Source: Epiperipatus broadwayi (taxonomy: Eukaryota; Onychophora; Udeonychophora; Euonychophora; Peripatidae). From it: 64,000 bases of DNA. The translations under genes and the position numbers were made by a program. The number at the start of each line of letters is the position of its first letter. Positions within the stretch are counted from its first letter, which is position 1. Shown one piece after another: positions 33,893 to 47,680 of this stretch. The notes beneath the pieces were generated by a model that had not been told where the DNA came from, ran no database searches, and worked only from the letters and a program-made list of their open reading frames with translations. The stretch lies in contig JAQFVV010012424.1 in the NCBI GenBank assembly GCA_028023455.1, forward strand, positions 2,028,001-2,092,000. The letters are read 5' to 3'.

Positions 33893-33970
33893 GCATTGGT
33901 GGGCGAGAGGTCAGCGTGACTGCCTTACTAGCAATTTCCCGGGTTGCGGGTTCACATCCTGGCCGATGCT
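33893..33970 (+). repeat. tRNA-like sequence (SINE head or tRNA pseudogene)
   Basis: The acceptor stem GCATTGG / CCGATGC pairs over all seven positions (one G-U). A box TGGGCGAGAGG and B box GGTTCACATCC are good. The anticodon arm loop CTTACTA would give TAC. The variable region with CCCGGG is long. An A-rich stretch follows (TTTAAAAAAATG). The sibling at 12022-12101 shares the 3' tail ATGAYAC, so this is probably a tRNA-derived SINE family and not a functional tRNA. Confidence 0.55.
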
Positions 33971-33984
33971 ATGATACTTTAAAA

Positions 33985-36343
33985 AAATGAAATAAACAAT
34001 AGTTTTGAAATTTCATAAATATATAGTAAGTTCTAAAACGATTGGTATTCTTATTTTAATCTAATATAACTAATATTGTTTTCAACTTTGTGTATATAAG
34101 GAACCATTTTTAAAACTTCAATACTATTAATGAAGAAAACATCATGTAATTTAAAATATCACTTTCAGAAATAACTGTCTTTAATACTAGAGAGCCATCT
34201 AGTGTGAGCTTGAAAAATAAATGAACCACAGATGATAATGTTATTTTATTTTATAGTCTGAATATATCAATGTAATAACATTATGATATAATATTCAATA
34301 ATTTCTCAACATTACAATAGATAGCTATTAATATGTCCGCAGATGATATGATTATATGAAATATATATATGACTCAAGAAATTTAATTTTTTGTGTGAAC
34401 TTAATGTACTATTAGTTATATTCAATATATATTTACAAATATAAAGATAACCTTTTATCTATGATAAGATTAAAATATATGTCAGTTCACTGCTGGAATT
34501 TGTTATTATTATTATTATTATTTTTATTTGATAATTAAACATATGCTTTTTATATAATGATAATAAAAAAAATTTGTAATATCTATATAAAATCAGACAA
34601 AATAATATATATTTGAATTAATTCTACAATTTTCAGTACACCAATATATAAAATATTTTTTTCTTTATGTATTTAGTCAAGTAAAAGTAGTTAACGTGTA
34701 CAACTTCACTCTCAGTATCTATGTTTTCTTCTAACAAAAACCAGAGATTATAACAGGAAAACTAGTGTAAATGCACAAGGATTCAAACTAAGATCTGTAG
34801 AATATCCTATTATCAAAAGGTGTTTTTAATTTTCATGACATGTAGTACGGATCAATACAATTAAAACTGATCTTTTACAGATTATATGTTATTTCCAGCA
34901 TTTTAGTTGTTAGATTATATATTGATCTATAATTCTTAAAGAATTTTATTGATGAAGAAATATGACTGGTATATATTACTTGTTTTGGGTAACTTTGGTA
35001 ATTTAAAATCCAAGTGCATATGAAGTTAGCAAGTGGATTAAATATAATTTCAAAATTGGACTTTATTCACACCCAAACGGATTTGCAAAATATACATATC
35101 AATTACAAAATTTCAATCATAATACATAACACAACGATAGAATTACATAAAAGTAACATTGAATATTTCTATTACATTTTTTAAATTACAGTTTTCTCTG
35201 TTAATAACATATATTGTTTACCCATTTATATTTTTTGAATTAGGAAGTGGGAAAATGCATCTTTGTGAGATCATTAATAATTTACATTATTATTAGGTAT
35301 CATTCATATATATTGAATTTAGAATGTGTTGAGTTTTATATTATGCAAATATAATTTATCCAAGCTACATCCTGTTATATTTGGTAAACTAACACATGAC
35401 TATTTCATAAATGACCTAACTTATTTTAATCTAATTTTGTGCATATTATTTTCTTCTCACTATAATTGGTGTATTAATGAGGTGGCTTTATTATTTTTAT
35501 TAGTATCTCTTCCCATAGCTTTTATTGATTGATTTACATATTGACACAAGAAAGACATGATAAGCACTGTATCAATATATACTACATCAATTATGTGCTA
35601 TCCAAAAAAATATAAATAAACAAAAAATATAAGCACTAAAATTCCAAATTCAGTAAGTTTTACAATACAGCAGCAGTTATTCACATTTATTAATAATGCT
35701 TTTTTCCAGTTATGTATACATTTTATTTTATTTTTGTTGTGTGGGGCAATATTTTATATAATAAAATATTTTCCAAGTGTAAAGCTACACATTTTATAAA
35801 ATTTAAGATAAATTCATAAAGTAACTTTCTTAAGCAATAAAATGAAAATTATTTATATAATGTCAGAAAATAAAATTTGAAATATATATTTAAATTCAGT
35901 GATAAAATGAAAGTTGTTTGGTTTAATAATAGCAAAAATGAACTATAAAATATCTTTTAATTGAATTGGAAAGCTTAAACTTTGAAGAATTTAACTAAGA
36001 ACCCAAAAGGGAAATGGAAAATAAGACAATTGAATGGATTCTGAAGCTGATATAAATTTTTAAAACATCCAAACAATTAGAAAGATGGTAATTTGCTGTT
36101 GACATATATTTGTATAGAGGAGGGGGTTGAATAAAAATATGGTCCAGAGTGTATTTAATTGAGATAAAAGTCCGATTCTTTATTATTTATTTTATTTTTT
36201 TAAAAATAAAGATACAGAGCATTTTTATTATTTTTATTTTTTGATTGAATGTAAATGGGTGAACACATATAGTTAATTCTGCTCCCTCAATTTATTATTA
36301 TTGTTGTTAATTTGTTTATACTATAATCTTATTTTATATATGC
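33985..36343. other. AT-rich, nothing recognised
   Basis: Contains a (TTA)n run near 34500-34522. No supported gene. Confidence 0.4.
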
Positions 36344-36408
36344 ATCCTATGCACATAAAAATGTCATATATATTGATCCTATGCACATAAAAATGTCATA
36401 TATATTGA
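36344..36408. repeat. 32-base tandem duplication
   Basis: ATCCTATGCACATAAAAATG plus TCATATATATTG occurs twice, head to tail, without visible change. Confidence 0.85.
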
Positions 36409-36896
36409 AATGATTATATCATTTAATTTAATTTATAGTCATTCATTATTTCATAGCAGGCTAAAATGAAAGAGGGTGTGAATACAGCATAGGTATTTAA
36501 TTTTTGGAGACAGGGTAGGTGAAGCAAGTGAAGAATAAAACTACTTGAACATAATAATAAAAAAACATAAATTTTGACAAATTATCAATTTTTAATACTA
36601 ACAGATAAGCATGTTTTATATTGTGCATGTATGGGCATGCATATGTGTGCACATTTATATATTAAAAATAACAATGTATTTTAAGGTTACTTAAAATATT
36701 GTATATGGTAGTTTTTAATATTGTGTACAATAATTTTAAATGTCATTATTAAAAAGGTAATAATAACATTATATGATTAATAATGTAAAATTTATAAAGC
36801 ACTTGATAAAAGAGTATTTTACACTAATATTTCACATAGTTAGTTATAACATGCCAATAATTCTCAAATAAAATATTTTTATATTTATTTATTTTT

Positions 36897-36935
36897 GCTT
36901 AGTATTTTTGAAGGGCAAACCTTCATTTTCAATGC
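36897..36935 (-). ncRNA. conserved PLE 3'-UTR hairpin motif in PLE-3
   Basis: GC ... TGAAAATGAAGG ... CCTTC ... TAAGC on the minus strand. The inverted arm (37648-37688, plus strand) has GAAAATAAAGG, GCCCTTCGAAAG and TAAGC. Stem II is AAGG / CCTT here, against GAGG / CCTC in PLE-1/2: a compensated change. Confidence 0.45.
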
Positions 36936-37004
36936 TGTGAAAGATTGTGCTGCAGAATGTTCAGCATGAGAAATGCAAGATTATGCAAATCAAGTTTGTC
37001 ATTT

Positions 37005-37610
37005 TTTTGGAAATGGCATAGAACATGTCTTTTTTATTCATGGAATTAACATCCGACACAATAAAATAAGCCTCCTTAATACTCCTCCTTACCTCATGTT
37101 GCTCTCTGCACACCATCTGAAGTTATCTGGAATGCAAGGGTAGCCTGTTGTGACTCTATGCTGTGCAGAAATGGATGGATGGGAGGGGTCTGCCTATACC
37201 CTGTTACATGCATACTTATGTTGTGATAGTCTTGTATAAACCGAAGCCCTCATCTTCCCGTATTATGATGCATGGCAATTATTTTTGGAGCAAGCTATGT
37301 TATACACAGCCTGCTGTGTATATATTGGGGGAGTTGATCCTTGGAATTGTTAATGAGTCTGTTGAAGTTGTGATGGGTTCGATAGCATAAATTAAAATCA
37401 TTGTGAAAAATTGCATGTAAGTTCGTATGCATATTTCTTACATATGGCAGCAAAATTCTGGTTTGGTTCTGTATGTTAGCTGTGTTGAGTTGGCGTTTAA
37501 AAATTTTGATTATATTATCAATCGATTTTTTATTATATTTCACTTTTAGTAACTTAGCTCTAAATCTTTCAATGTTCGCTTTTTTTATCAGCTTCGAAGC
37601 TACACAATCT
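37005..37610 (-). pseudogene. PLE-3 connector and GIY-YIG remnant
   Basis: The minus strand reads KANIERFRAKLLKVKYN (connector), ILLPYVRNMH, FNRLINNSKDQ, then after a frameshift near 37310 VYNIACSKNNCHAS, an in-frame stop, YGKMRASVYTRLSQHKYA. After a further frame change it reads RRSIKEAYFIVSDVNSMNKK and DMFYAISKK. These align in order with the PLE-2 endonuclease, including paired Cys, the Arg and His of TRLSQH, and the Glu of IKEAYF. At least two frameshifts and a stop make it dead. It is older than PLE-1 and PLE-2 by its decay and arm divergence. Confidence 0.85.
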
Positions 37611-37768
37611 AGGGTTTCTATGAACATTCTGCACCATAGTCTTTTACAGCTTTGAAAATAAAGGCTTTGCCCTTCGAAAGTACTAAGCAAAAATAAATAT
37701 AATATTTTATTTGAGAATTATTTGCATGTTATAACTAATTGTGTGAAATATTAGCGTAAAATATTTGA

Positions 37769-40700
37769 GTATTACATATATATCTCAACACAAATTTGAC
37801 AATTTTAATATTTGGTAAAAAAGTGTTAATTTATATATGCACATTGATATTATTTTTGGAAGTAACTACTTTACTAAAACTGCATCTGGGGATTTTACCA
37901 TCTGGGTGAGAAAAAAAATTGATGTTTTTGAAATTGTCTACATTATGGTAGAAAATGGCTATAACTAAAATGTTGTATATAGAGTTTATTGTGACAGAAG
38001 GCTAAAAGATACAAAATCCATGCGTAGATATATGAAACAATTTTATAAGAATGTCTCCAAAATGAATCTGGAATGAATTAAAAATAAAATATTGATCATG
38101 AGGAATGTGTTATATATATATATATAAAATAAATAAAAATATCCGTTAATTAAAAAAAATAATATTGTAATTATAATTAAAATAATATTTTTAAACGGTT
38201 TATAAACAATTCAAACAATCTTTAAATCCGCAGAAGTACTTTCGGTTACTTTCAAACCTGCCTCAACTGCTATTATATATATATGAAAATACTTAATATG
38301 TTTAAGTTATCCCTTTATAATTAGAAAGCATTTTACCTAGAACAATAGCTAATGAAAGCCAATTAAAATATTATATATATATTGTAATGGAAACTATTAT
38401 AAAATATACTGAGTAATGCTAATGAAGCAACATTGTCTCATAAATAGCAATATTCCCCTGTTGGACAAGCCAAAAATGTAATGAACAATTAATAAAATAA
38501 TGGTTGAAAAGCTATTTGATCTACAAATATCCACATATTTGAGCAAGCTACAAATTGTATTGGGTAAATGTTGTAATTAAGTAACTAAAATATAAAATAA
38601 ACAAATAAATGAATTAATCTGTAAATTGGCTCTCTAATAGTTTGGATTTACGTCTACAATGGACTCATGAATTTTAAGCCACCAATGAGTCCATGTTAAG
38701 TATATCTGCTGAGTAAAAAAGATAAAGTTCAATAAATAATATTATACTTGCTAATGAGATATTGTATGGGATATATACTTAAATGTTTTAATTGTATATA
38801 AATTGTGTAATAAAGTAGTTTTATAATAATTTATGCAATAGGAAAATTAAAGTACTTAGGTTAATAATAATAATAATAATAATATTTATTGAAGTAAACA
38901 TTAATTCATTGAGGGCCTTAGATCAAGAACATAGTTCTAATTTTATCAACTGCAATCTAATATTACCTGCCAGATTGCAATTAATAGAAACAATCTATGA
39001 TTAAAATTAATATGTTTTCAGTCACAATGGGTTAATTACAAATTCTTTCTCACACAAAAGAAAATATAATAAAATGTTAATATTATTTTTTATGTATATA
39101 TTAATATATTTTGTATCTTGGACTCAAGTAATGTTTTTATAATAATTATTAAATAATTTAAATTATATAGAATATTATTGTTTTATTTTGATTTGTTTTC
39201 AAAAAAATTAATACATTAACAATTGATTTAAGTCTTAATTATATGAGTGTATCATTTAAGCCTATATCAAATGATAAGATAAAACTGCCTCATAATTAAA
39301 GTTATTAATAAAAAGGACTTTGATAAATATTTTATCATTAAGCTATTATTATACTCTTAGCCATTATTGATAAGTGAAATTTTATTTCATGTGGATAATT
39401 AAAAAGAAAATTTTCTTTTGGCATCTGTTATCAGGTTTAGCTTATATATTGTAGCTTAGATTCCACTATCCCAAATCAACTTCCTTGGCACATCGATGAT
39501 AACACAACATGAATGTAGAGCTCCATGAACATTTTTATTGTTAAATGATATTCAACCATTCCTTTTTTTTTTTGATATTATAATCCATGGTAAATTTTGA
39601 TATTTTCATAGTTTTATGGTGGATAAGCATAGTATTTGTTGTTGTAATCATTCCATTTTAGTCATAAAAATATCAAATGATGGGAAGTCTATGTTTCTTC
39701 CCTCTAAATAATTTTCTGCTCATAGTATATATTTTCTTTTTCTATGACTAGAATCTGTAAAAGTAAATAAGATAATACACAAAATTTTAAGCAAAAGAAA
39801 GTCTGAGTGCTTTTCTTGCTGAATTTGTTTCTGTAGCTATTGTAACACAAAATACAGACTTTTTCTTTCTTCCTTTTTTGCACTAAACTCATGAACATAT
39901 GATTTTCTTTTTTTAAGTCTTAATAAGGCATTGTTACCATTCAGTATAACTTAAGAAAGATCATTTCATTTTTAAATTTAGTAAGAAAAGTATTCATTCA
40001 CTTTTGATTTAGACCAAATTAGGAAACATAACTCAATATAAGTCCTTTAATTGTTTTATTTATTTAGTTATTTATATATTACAAAGAGAACTATAGATGG
40101 CATTATGTATACATCACAATATATTTCAATTATTTCACTGAAGAATAAAGGGTTTGCAGTCAGCAATCAAGATATATACTGGAGCTCTAAAGCAAATAAT
40201 TTTAGAATATTTTATCCTTATAACTACAAACTTATTTAAATCTAAATTAAATGTAAATGCTACATCAAAAACATCTCTATAATGTGTGTAATGTACCATA
40301 TGAATTTTAATTCTAATTGTTTGAACCTTAAGCAAGAACTTTTGGAAACATTATTTCTTGACATTTGTATATTTGAATGTTGTAATTAATAATTTGTTAA
40401 GTGCATACTCATTACATAAGGAATATATATTAAGGCTATAATCTTAAGACTATGCACCTAGATGTGACAATAGGAACCTCTATAAATCTTAACACAAGAT
40501 TAACGATTATTCCTTTTTTAATATTGTTTTGATAATAGTAAAGTAAGCTTCACATAGGTTTATTTATTGTTAATAATGAAAAGAATAAATTCTTCATCAT
40601 TTAAATAAATAAATTGTCAGAATTATATATATATATTTATAATTGAAATAATATTTTTAAAATTATATTTTACATATATATATATATAATTTTAGTTATA

Positions 40701-41814
40701 AAAACAACTGTTATATTAGTAGGTGAAACTCATTATCAAGCATATAAAATAGATATTTTGGATAACAAATTTTAATTTTAATAAATTAATGTAAATCAAT
40801 ATTAAATGAACCATTTGAGATCATTGGACAATGTGAATGTCCTAAATCTAAATGATTTTGAACTTTATTTTGTGTCATTAAATGAGTAAATGTAAAATAC
40901 TGGCTATAAATTTGTAAAATGATAAAGCTTTAAATGCATGGATTTATGTGTTGTCTATGTAAATGTTGAGCATGAGATGAGCATTTATCTAATATATTTA
41001 CATATAACCAATCACATGTAAAGATGTGTAAATTATTCCAAGTTTGAAATAAAGAGTGTATTATGTGTATATTGGTTTGTTCCACTACTTTTATTGATAA
41101 TGGCAGGCATGATCACAGATATGCTGTTCTGCTTTCACAATGAAGATAATTAATTCTATTCATACCATTTCTTTATATTTTGATAGTCCATATATTGCAG
41201 TGGAAATCCTGGTGTGTGATGTCTAGTTTGCTGCTTACTAAAATGCAATGATATGAGCATTTATGTATATGCATTCATTTAAATGCAGACAGACATGTCA
41301 TTGTTATGAACTATTGATATTAAAATCTTGGTTATGATTTCCTGATTACATTTTAGGTATTATTGCCTCTTGAGAAAAAACTGGGTGTATGATATAATTT
41401 TATATTGGTAATACAATTCCTTTATTGCAGTCAACACCTATAATATGAGATTTTAAACCTTTCTAGAATCTCATTTTCATTCATGTATACCTAAATTAAG
41501 TGGTAACATGGGTATTCACACTTAAATGATGCATTGAAATAATAGTGTGACAGAGTTCAAATACCATTGAGAGACATATTATCAGTATAAAAATAAGATT
41601 TTACATAATAAAAAAATTAATATAAAGGTAAGCATGAAGTTTTTATAATAAATTGATAATAGAGTCTCATAAAGTGATATATTTAATAATTATATAAATT
41701 TAATACTTGTTTATATAATTTGCTGGGTATATGTAAGCACTACTTTTATTTATAAGGAAGTTATTGTAACTTTTGCATTACTATTGTGAAAAACAATCTA
41801 CCCATTTGTTATTG
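37769..41814. other. AT-rich, no gene recognised
   Basis: About 4 kb with TA-rich microsatellites (near 38112 and 40675) and an (AAT)n run (about 38864-38885). All open frames are short and low-complexity. Confidence 0.45.
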
Positions 41815-42210
41815 AATAGATATTATTTTGTTATGTGTTAATGGCTTTATTTGTTGGTTGTTTAATTCACATTTGATTATTGCATTATCCATATAATACC
41901 TAGTTTCTGTGCAGTTTGAAAGTTATATTTAATTATTTGTTAGTCTACTTTCAAAACAGGTTATATTTGCTTGTTTAATGAGGTTTATTTAAATTTCTTT
42001 GAATTAATAATCTAACTCTTCTTAAATAAGCTGCAATCTTTAGTGTCTATACAAACATATTACACAATAGATAAAAGTGAATGAACATATTTATTGTATA
42101 AAGGAGGTTGCCTTGACAACAGATTGAGAATATTCATTGTTATTGTTTAGGTGTTGACTGTTTTGATGTGTGTATATATATATATATATATGTGCGTGTG
42201 TGTGTGCATG
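41815..42210. repeat. family H copy and (TA)n(TG)n microsatellite
   Basis: ATTTGTTAGTCTACTTTCAA, GGTTATATTTGCTTG and TTAATGAGGTTTATTTAAAT match the copies at 2060-2590. GGAGGTTGCCTTGACAACAG matches 3430. The microsatellite is at about 42173-42207. Confidence 0.6.
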
Positions 42211-43224
42211 TGTTAAGAAGTAATGAACACTTGTAATTCAGTAAACTATACATATCCCATTATAATCAAAATCCATAAACTGTTATACTTGATATATGGT
42301 CTATGTAAAGAGAGTTTGGGATCAGAAATTGATGAGTTAATTCCAATATATTATAGTATGCTCATTTTATAACTCATACAAATGATTCAGTATCTATCAA
42401 AATGTCTTCATAAGTTTTACAAGCATTGATAGTCATGTCTGAGCTATCATTTCAAGACCACTTTGTTTTGATCTAAATATCATGATATCCAAAGAAATGA
42501 TATTGAAAATGTAAAACCTGAACAGAATAGTACTATATGGTTAAGTGAATTATCATATATATATTTTTCAACTATTATAATGATTTATTTTTTATCAAAA
42601 TAAACTATCATCTAGTCTGCATTACCACTCCTGTGGATATAGTATTTATTTGATCCATTTATTATTCTTTGTGGATACTTCACAAACCTGGCACATCTCA
42701 AAATTTTGAGGCATTATATTATTCTGTGAAGCAAGCTGTATTTTCAGGTAATAGCCTCATATCAAAATATCGATGCTTCCGTTTAATTTTGCCTTTACTG
42801 TCAACTATTGATTTGAGGAGCATGGAATTAATGTTGTCCATATCTCATGAGATTTAGTTATTACTGAGTCTTTGTATACTGAACATGAATAAGACATCAA
42901 TATTCTTCTCAGACTTCTCTTGAGAAGTATAGCTTTTATCCATTAGAAATGTTTAATGTAGCTTATGGACATTGTTGAAACCATACATTATTACATACTA
43001 CATATAATGTCAATTATTTTTATAATATAGTAATAGACTAGCATTATATTAATAAAGATATCAAAAATGTTTTTATTATTTTGTTCATTACATCTGTAAA
43101 CTTACTAATTAATTATTGTAATTTTAAGTTAAAATTTGTATACCCTTAATTCTACTTTTAAAGCTTGGAAATCAGAACATATTGAAAGATACTTGGTTAA
43201 TTATCATATATCATTGGTATTGAT
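42211..43224. other. AT-rich, nothing recognised
   Basis: No supported gene. Confidence 0.4.
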
Positions 43225-43400
43225 TGTGGAACCCCTCTGGGTAAAACATATATCATCATCATTTTCAGCTACAATCAATAGAATGATCTTTTCAACATTA
43301 ATCCAATTTCTGTGATCCATAGCTTTTTTTCTCACATCAATAAACACTTTTATTTCATCTATCCTTCTCACATGCAGTCTGTTTCTAAATTTTACATAAT
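43225..43400 (-). pseudogene. 3' end of an RTE-type LINE (copy 3)
   Basis: The minus strand reads HVRRIDEIKVFIDVRKKAMD then HRNWINVEK and an Asp-rich end from a GATGATGATG tract. It matches the final RTE segment at 62200-62335 (W-x-D-E-I-R-K, a spacer, then the D-W-R/K-x-W-I motif and the TGATGATGATG tail). Very short and 5'-truncated. Confidence 0.65.
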
Positions 43401-45460
43401 TTTTTAACTGTTCATATATACAATCTACTTTCATTTCAGTTTCTTAAACTTTTGATACTTTTTTGTTTCCAACATACCTTTCTTCATATTTTAATTGGTT
43501 TTAAAACTATTTTTTTGTTAAATGTCCAAGTGTCAGATTAATAAATAAGAACTGATAAACATGTTTGTTAAAACTTTTTGATGCCAATTTAGTTTGTGCT
43601 CACAGTCATTTTGAAATCTAAAGACCAGCCAAAACTATTGCTGACACATCCAACCAATAAATGACATAAATATTGGATAAAAGTAGTTTAAATTCATATT
43701 TTAGAAATTATAAGCTTGTAAAAATAAAATGCTTTGGGAATATAGCATAATCTTTTAGTATTTGGAAATTATAAACTTGGTTTGATGAGACTTCTGCAAC
43801 TTTTGGTCAATACTTCATATCAACCAAACCATCCTTCCCTTTTCCTGAACATTCCAGTGCTTTGCACCATCATATTTCAAATATTTTATGTAGGTAAATT
43901 TTAATAAAAAAATCCCTAATAAAATAAAGAATATTATTTTTACTAGCTTATAATTTCTAAAATATGAATTTAAAGTACTTTTATTCAATATTTATGTCAT
44001 TTATCTGTTGGATGTGCCAGTGATGGCTTTTAGATTTCAAAATGGTGCACAATCTAAATCAGTACCATTTCTGGTATAATACACACAGGCGTATTTCCTT
44101 TTAATATGATTTCTACTAAAAGTGTTCCATCCAAGTTTAATTTCTCCCATTATATTTTTGCATCTAAATTAATAACCCAATCAAGTTATTTGTAGTTGTT
44201 AACTTTTTTTAATTTCACTATCAATCTTAATATACACACACATCATTATATAAAATATATTTATACATCAATGCATGGAAATAGAAAAGGTTTTCACTTC
44301 AAAAAATTGTCTATTTTATTTCAGCAGATTTTCCCAGCATCTTTCTGTTTGATCAGAGTTATTTTTATGTGAAAGTTCTGATTTTATTATATAAAAACTA
44401 TTATCACGTTTTGGTCACTTGATAATTTTTTTTTATTTCAGGTAAAGTTCAGTCACAACGTGTAAGATAAGATTGACTGATAAACTATTCAGTTTGATAT
44501 GCAGTAAACTGTGAAATAAAGCAATATCGCAATGATTTTTTTTTTCTATAGTAAAACCCATTTTACTATTATAATTTTTAAAATATTTGACAGTTATGAC
44601 TTTTGCTATTGTAGTCAAAAATAATCAGTAATAACAGTAAAGCGTTTAAAATCTTATAGAAAATAGGATCTAAGTTTGAACTTGGAGTTTTTATTCTGTA
44701 CCTATCAAAAGCAAAATCAATAATTTGATCTTCGAGATGGCTTGATATTTTATTTATGTTGATAATTATTATTTTTGTTAATTTAGGAAATGATTTTATA
44801 TATCAAAAGTTAAAGTTCATGACGATGGTAGATGTAATTATATGTTGAAATATTTCCATTATCCCATATTAATTGTTAAATGTTTTTAGAAAAATTCAAA
44901 TTTTATTTAAACTTTTTAAATTCATTTAGCTGTTAATAATAGTACATGCAGATTAGTATATAATGCAATGTTTTAGTGCTATTACTCTCCTTTCTCCCCT
45001 AGGTGTTGTGGTCTTATCCAGTTCCAGTGTTCTCTAGAACATTGACCTGGGATAATTAGATTTTTGAATATTAAATTTAACAATGCCATAACAGAAGTAG
45101 ACTATTCTGTCAAAGGCAAAAGTCAGTAGAAATTTAATATACTTATTTATGAGATTCCTCCTGTTTTCTCCCTTTCCCCTAAGGACAAGATAAATGAGTC
45201 TGAATTATCATACTAGGTTGACTTATGGATATATTTGCCATTATTATGTGAGCAGCTTCTATAAATTTTCTTGTTTGTACTTTTTCCTCCTTGTTCAATA
45301 TTTTTGTATTAAAAATTTGGTTTAATGCTTAATATTCAGAAGAAAAAAAACCTCAGATGCTGTAAGCCTATGATGGAAAATATTAGTTCTGTAATTTTTA
45401 CTAAGAACAATTATCAGCTTGAAAATATGCTTCAATGATTGCTTATTATAGGAAGTTAGA
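43401..45460. other. AT-rich, nothing recognised
   Basis: A pair of related sites around 43680 and 43980 (the TCTAAAGACCAGCC / TTTAGATTTCAAAATGG neighbourhoods) suggests a loose inverted repeat of ~400 bases. No gene. Confidence 0.4.
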
Positions 45461-46107
45461 GGTGATTTGAACACAGACTTGCAAGCTCCCTTCAGCTATC
45501 CACTGCATCTCATATAAGCAATACACATGGTAACATACATATGAAAGAGATAAATGATCTCCAATATACGTAATTCATGCTGAACCAGGACTTATCAGTT
45601 AGTCCAAATTATCATCTCACACACATAAATATAATCAGTGCTCAGTTTATATTAAGATAACAAATCTTCAAACTTTAATAGACATACTTCAATCTTTTCC
45701 ACCCTCCAACTCTTCAGCCATCCCTATTATTGAAAATCTGGTAATGGAGTGCTCAAAATCCTTATTGGTGCCAATTAAGTCACTCTGACCCCTCATATAT
45801 AGGGCTGTTTAAATGCCCAGAAGTATTGATGCCAATATTGTTCTCATACCCATGTTGATTTTAAGTCAGTCTGACTCCTCATATATAGGATCTTAATATA
45901 TCCATTTAAATAAACAGAAGAGGGATGGACAGAATTCAGAATGAATCTGCAATATTTGAATAAATTGTATATATTGAACTTTAGATGTATTAAATGGGAT
46001 TTGAATACAGACTTTCTAAATTCCTTCAGTTATCCACTACATGGTCATTTGCTTTTATTATGGAGTGAATAGCTGAAGGGAATTTGAAAATATCTATTCA
46101 ATTCCCC
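45461..46107. mobile_element. family A element A6
   Basis: The left end GTGATTTGAACACAGAC mirrors the right end ending CAATTCCCC. The internal segment includes two related blocks with CTCATATATAGG (near 45796 and 45880). The left-arm hammerhead on the minus strand is decayed (CTGATAA, GAAT). Confidence 0.65.
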
Positions 46108-46140
46108 TCTAATTACAAAGATAGTATATACATTATACTT

Positions 46141-46465
46141 GTATTCAGATATAAATATGGTGGATTGATAATCTAGGTTATGCTGCTTTTGCCTACAAAC
46201 TGTTTTACATTCAAGGCATTGTGCACTGGCTTGTCATTGTGATGAAGCCATTAATCCCAGTTTGCCACAAATTGACATTTAATTTTCACCATATCACACA
46301 AATATTTCAGAACTTGTAGGCAAAACACATGACTATTATGAACTTAATTATGAATGAATAATGCCATTTTTGTATAAAAAACAATAAACAATCATCATTT
46401 TGAACATTGGACTTCACTCATCACACTCTTTGCGACATGGTGAATTTGAAATTATCCATTAAATT
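46141..46465 (-). pseudogene. mariner-type transposase remnant
   Basis: In shifting frames the minus strand reads SNSPCRKECDE, FKMMIVYCFLYKNGIIHS (compare mariner ..MLIVFFD..GIVH..), FCLQVLKYLCDMVK (..FYL.VL.RL...VR), WLHHNDKPVHNALNVKQF (compare W.LHHDNAPAH.AL.V..FL), and NPPYLYLN (.HPPYSPDL). The second catalytic Asp of the HHDN motif reads Asn, and several stops and frameshifts interrupt the text. An old mariner copy, abutting family A6; its terminal repeats were not located. Confidence 0.75.
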
Positions 46466-47680
46466 ACTAGCAAACTTATGGTTTTTTTCAAAGCAGATCA
46501 TTTATAAGTTGGTTCAAACATTACAACTGTTTCTTCTGTCATTTTTTTAACAGGAAACAGATTTCTACATTGTTTCAACTTTTCAGACATCACAAAATTT
46601 GATAAATGGGATTAACAAAAAAATCTTACTATGTGGCATCATGACTTCATTCAATAACAATAGCTGGCAGACTTATGCAAAAGGAACCCTGCAAGAAGTA
46701 TTTAGGAACTGAAGCATATACTACAACATGATCTTCCAATGACGAATGGTTACGGTTTTTGACATTCTTCATTGAAAAATAAACCATTGGCTGCCAAAAT
46801 TGTTGCTAAGTCAAATTGTTGTCGAGGCTTATGTAGATATTGGAAACACATATTTTTTACTACAAAGCAACAAAAGAATCTGTTCTAATTATATTACATT
46901 TTTTATTTTAATTCAACAAGTGGAAAAAAAGTTAGATTTATTTAATTATTGATTAAGAATTCCCCCCCACTGACTTTTATGATTTGTGAAGGGTGTTGCC
47001 AAAAAATTGAGAAAACTGTTTTGCTTTACCATTTCAAGAGATACTTTGAAGATTACTGACATAAAAGAAAAATATAAATTATAGGCTTATTAAAATGAAA
47101 AAATATGCAATAAATGAATTATATGTGTTAGTTTAGTATCATGAAAGCATAGCATATTTTTTGAGGATCCTATAATATTCACTTTGTTGCACAATGATAA
47201 TTGTTAAAGTTAATAAACTATCATCATTATTATCATCACATCAGCATCACTCTATTTTCTGCAATTCTTTTCATACTTGCATTATGGAAAACATATAAAT
47301 GAGTTGTTTAATTAAAATGAAATGATCAGCAGTAGAATGATAGAATAATTGTTGGCTGTTATGATTCTTATCCTTGGATTTAGTTATATAAGCTTTAAAA
47401 ATTGTATGTTTTCATTATTTATTTATGACAAAAAATACTTTTACCTCACAGTATTTTTATTGGATATAAGTATATTGTTGGACCTTTATTTATTTTAAAC
47501 TATATTTTCTTGTAGTTTTTGTACTTTCCTCTTTATAAATGGATTAGAAGGCTTGTATTCATTTCTTTTTTAATTTTAAATTTAAGCATTTATTTTTCAG
47601 AATTTGCATCTGGAATCTAATTGCTTCATAAAACAGGTAGCAAACCTAATTGATATGTTGAGCAAACTCCAATTATTATG
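46466..47680. other. AT-rich; possible upstream mariner decay
   Basis: The first ~300 bases may continue the mariner copy, but I could not follow it. Nothing else recognised. Confidence 0.35.

Larger units (their letters stand above)
36815..37765 (-). mobile_element. Penelope-like element PLE-3, decayed fold-back form
   Basis: Inverted arms (about 36815-36970 and 37612-37765), more diverged than in PLE-1/2, enclose a minus-strand PLE 3' coding remnant. The arms share TTAGTTATAACATGC, AATAATTCTCAAATAAAATA and the hairpin motif found in all three PLEs. No clear target duplication was found. Confidence 0.8.
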
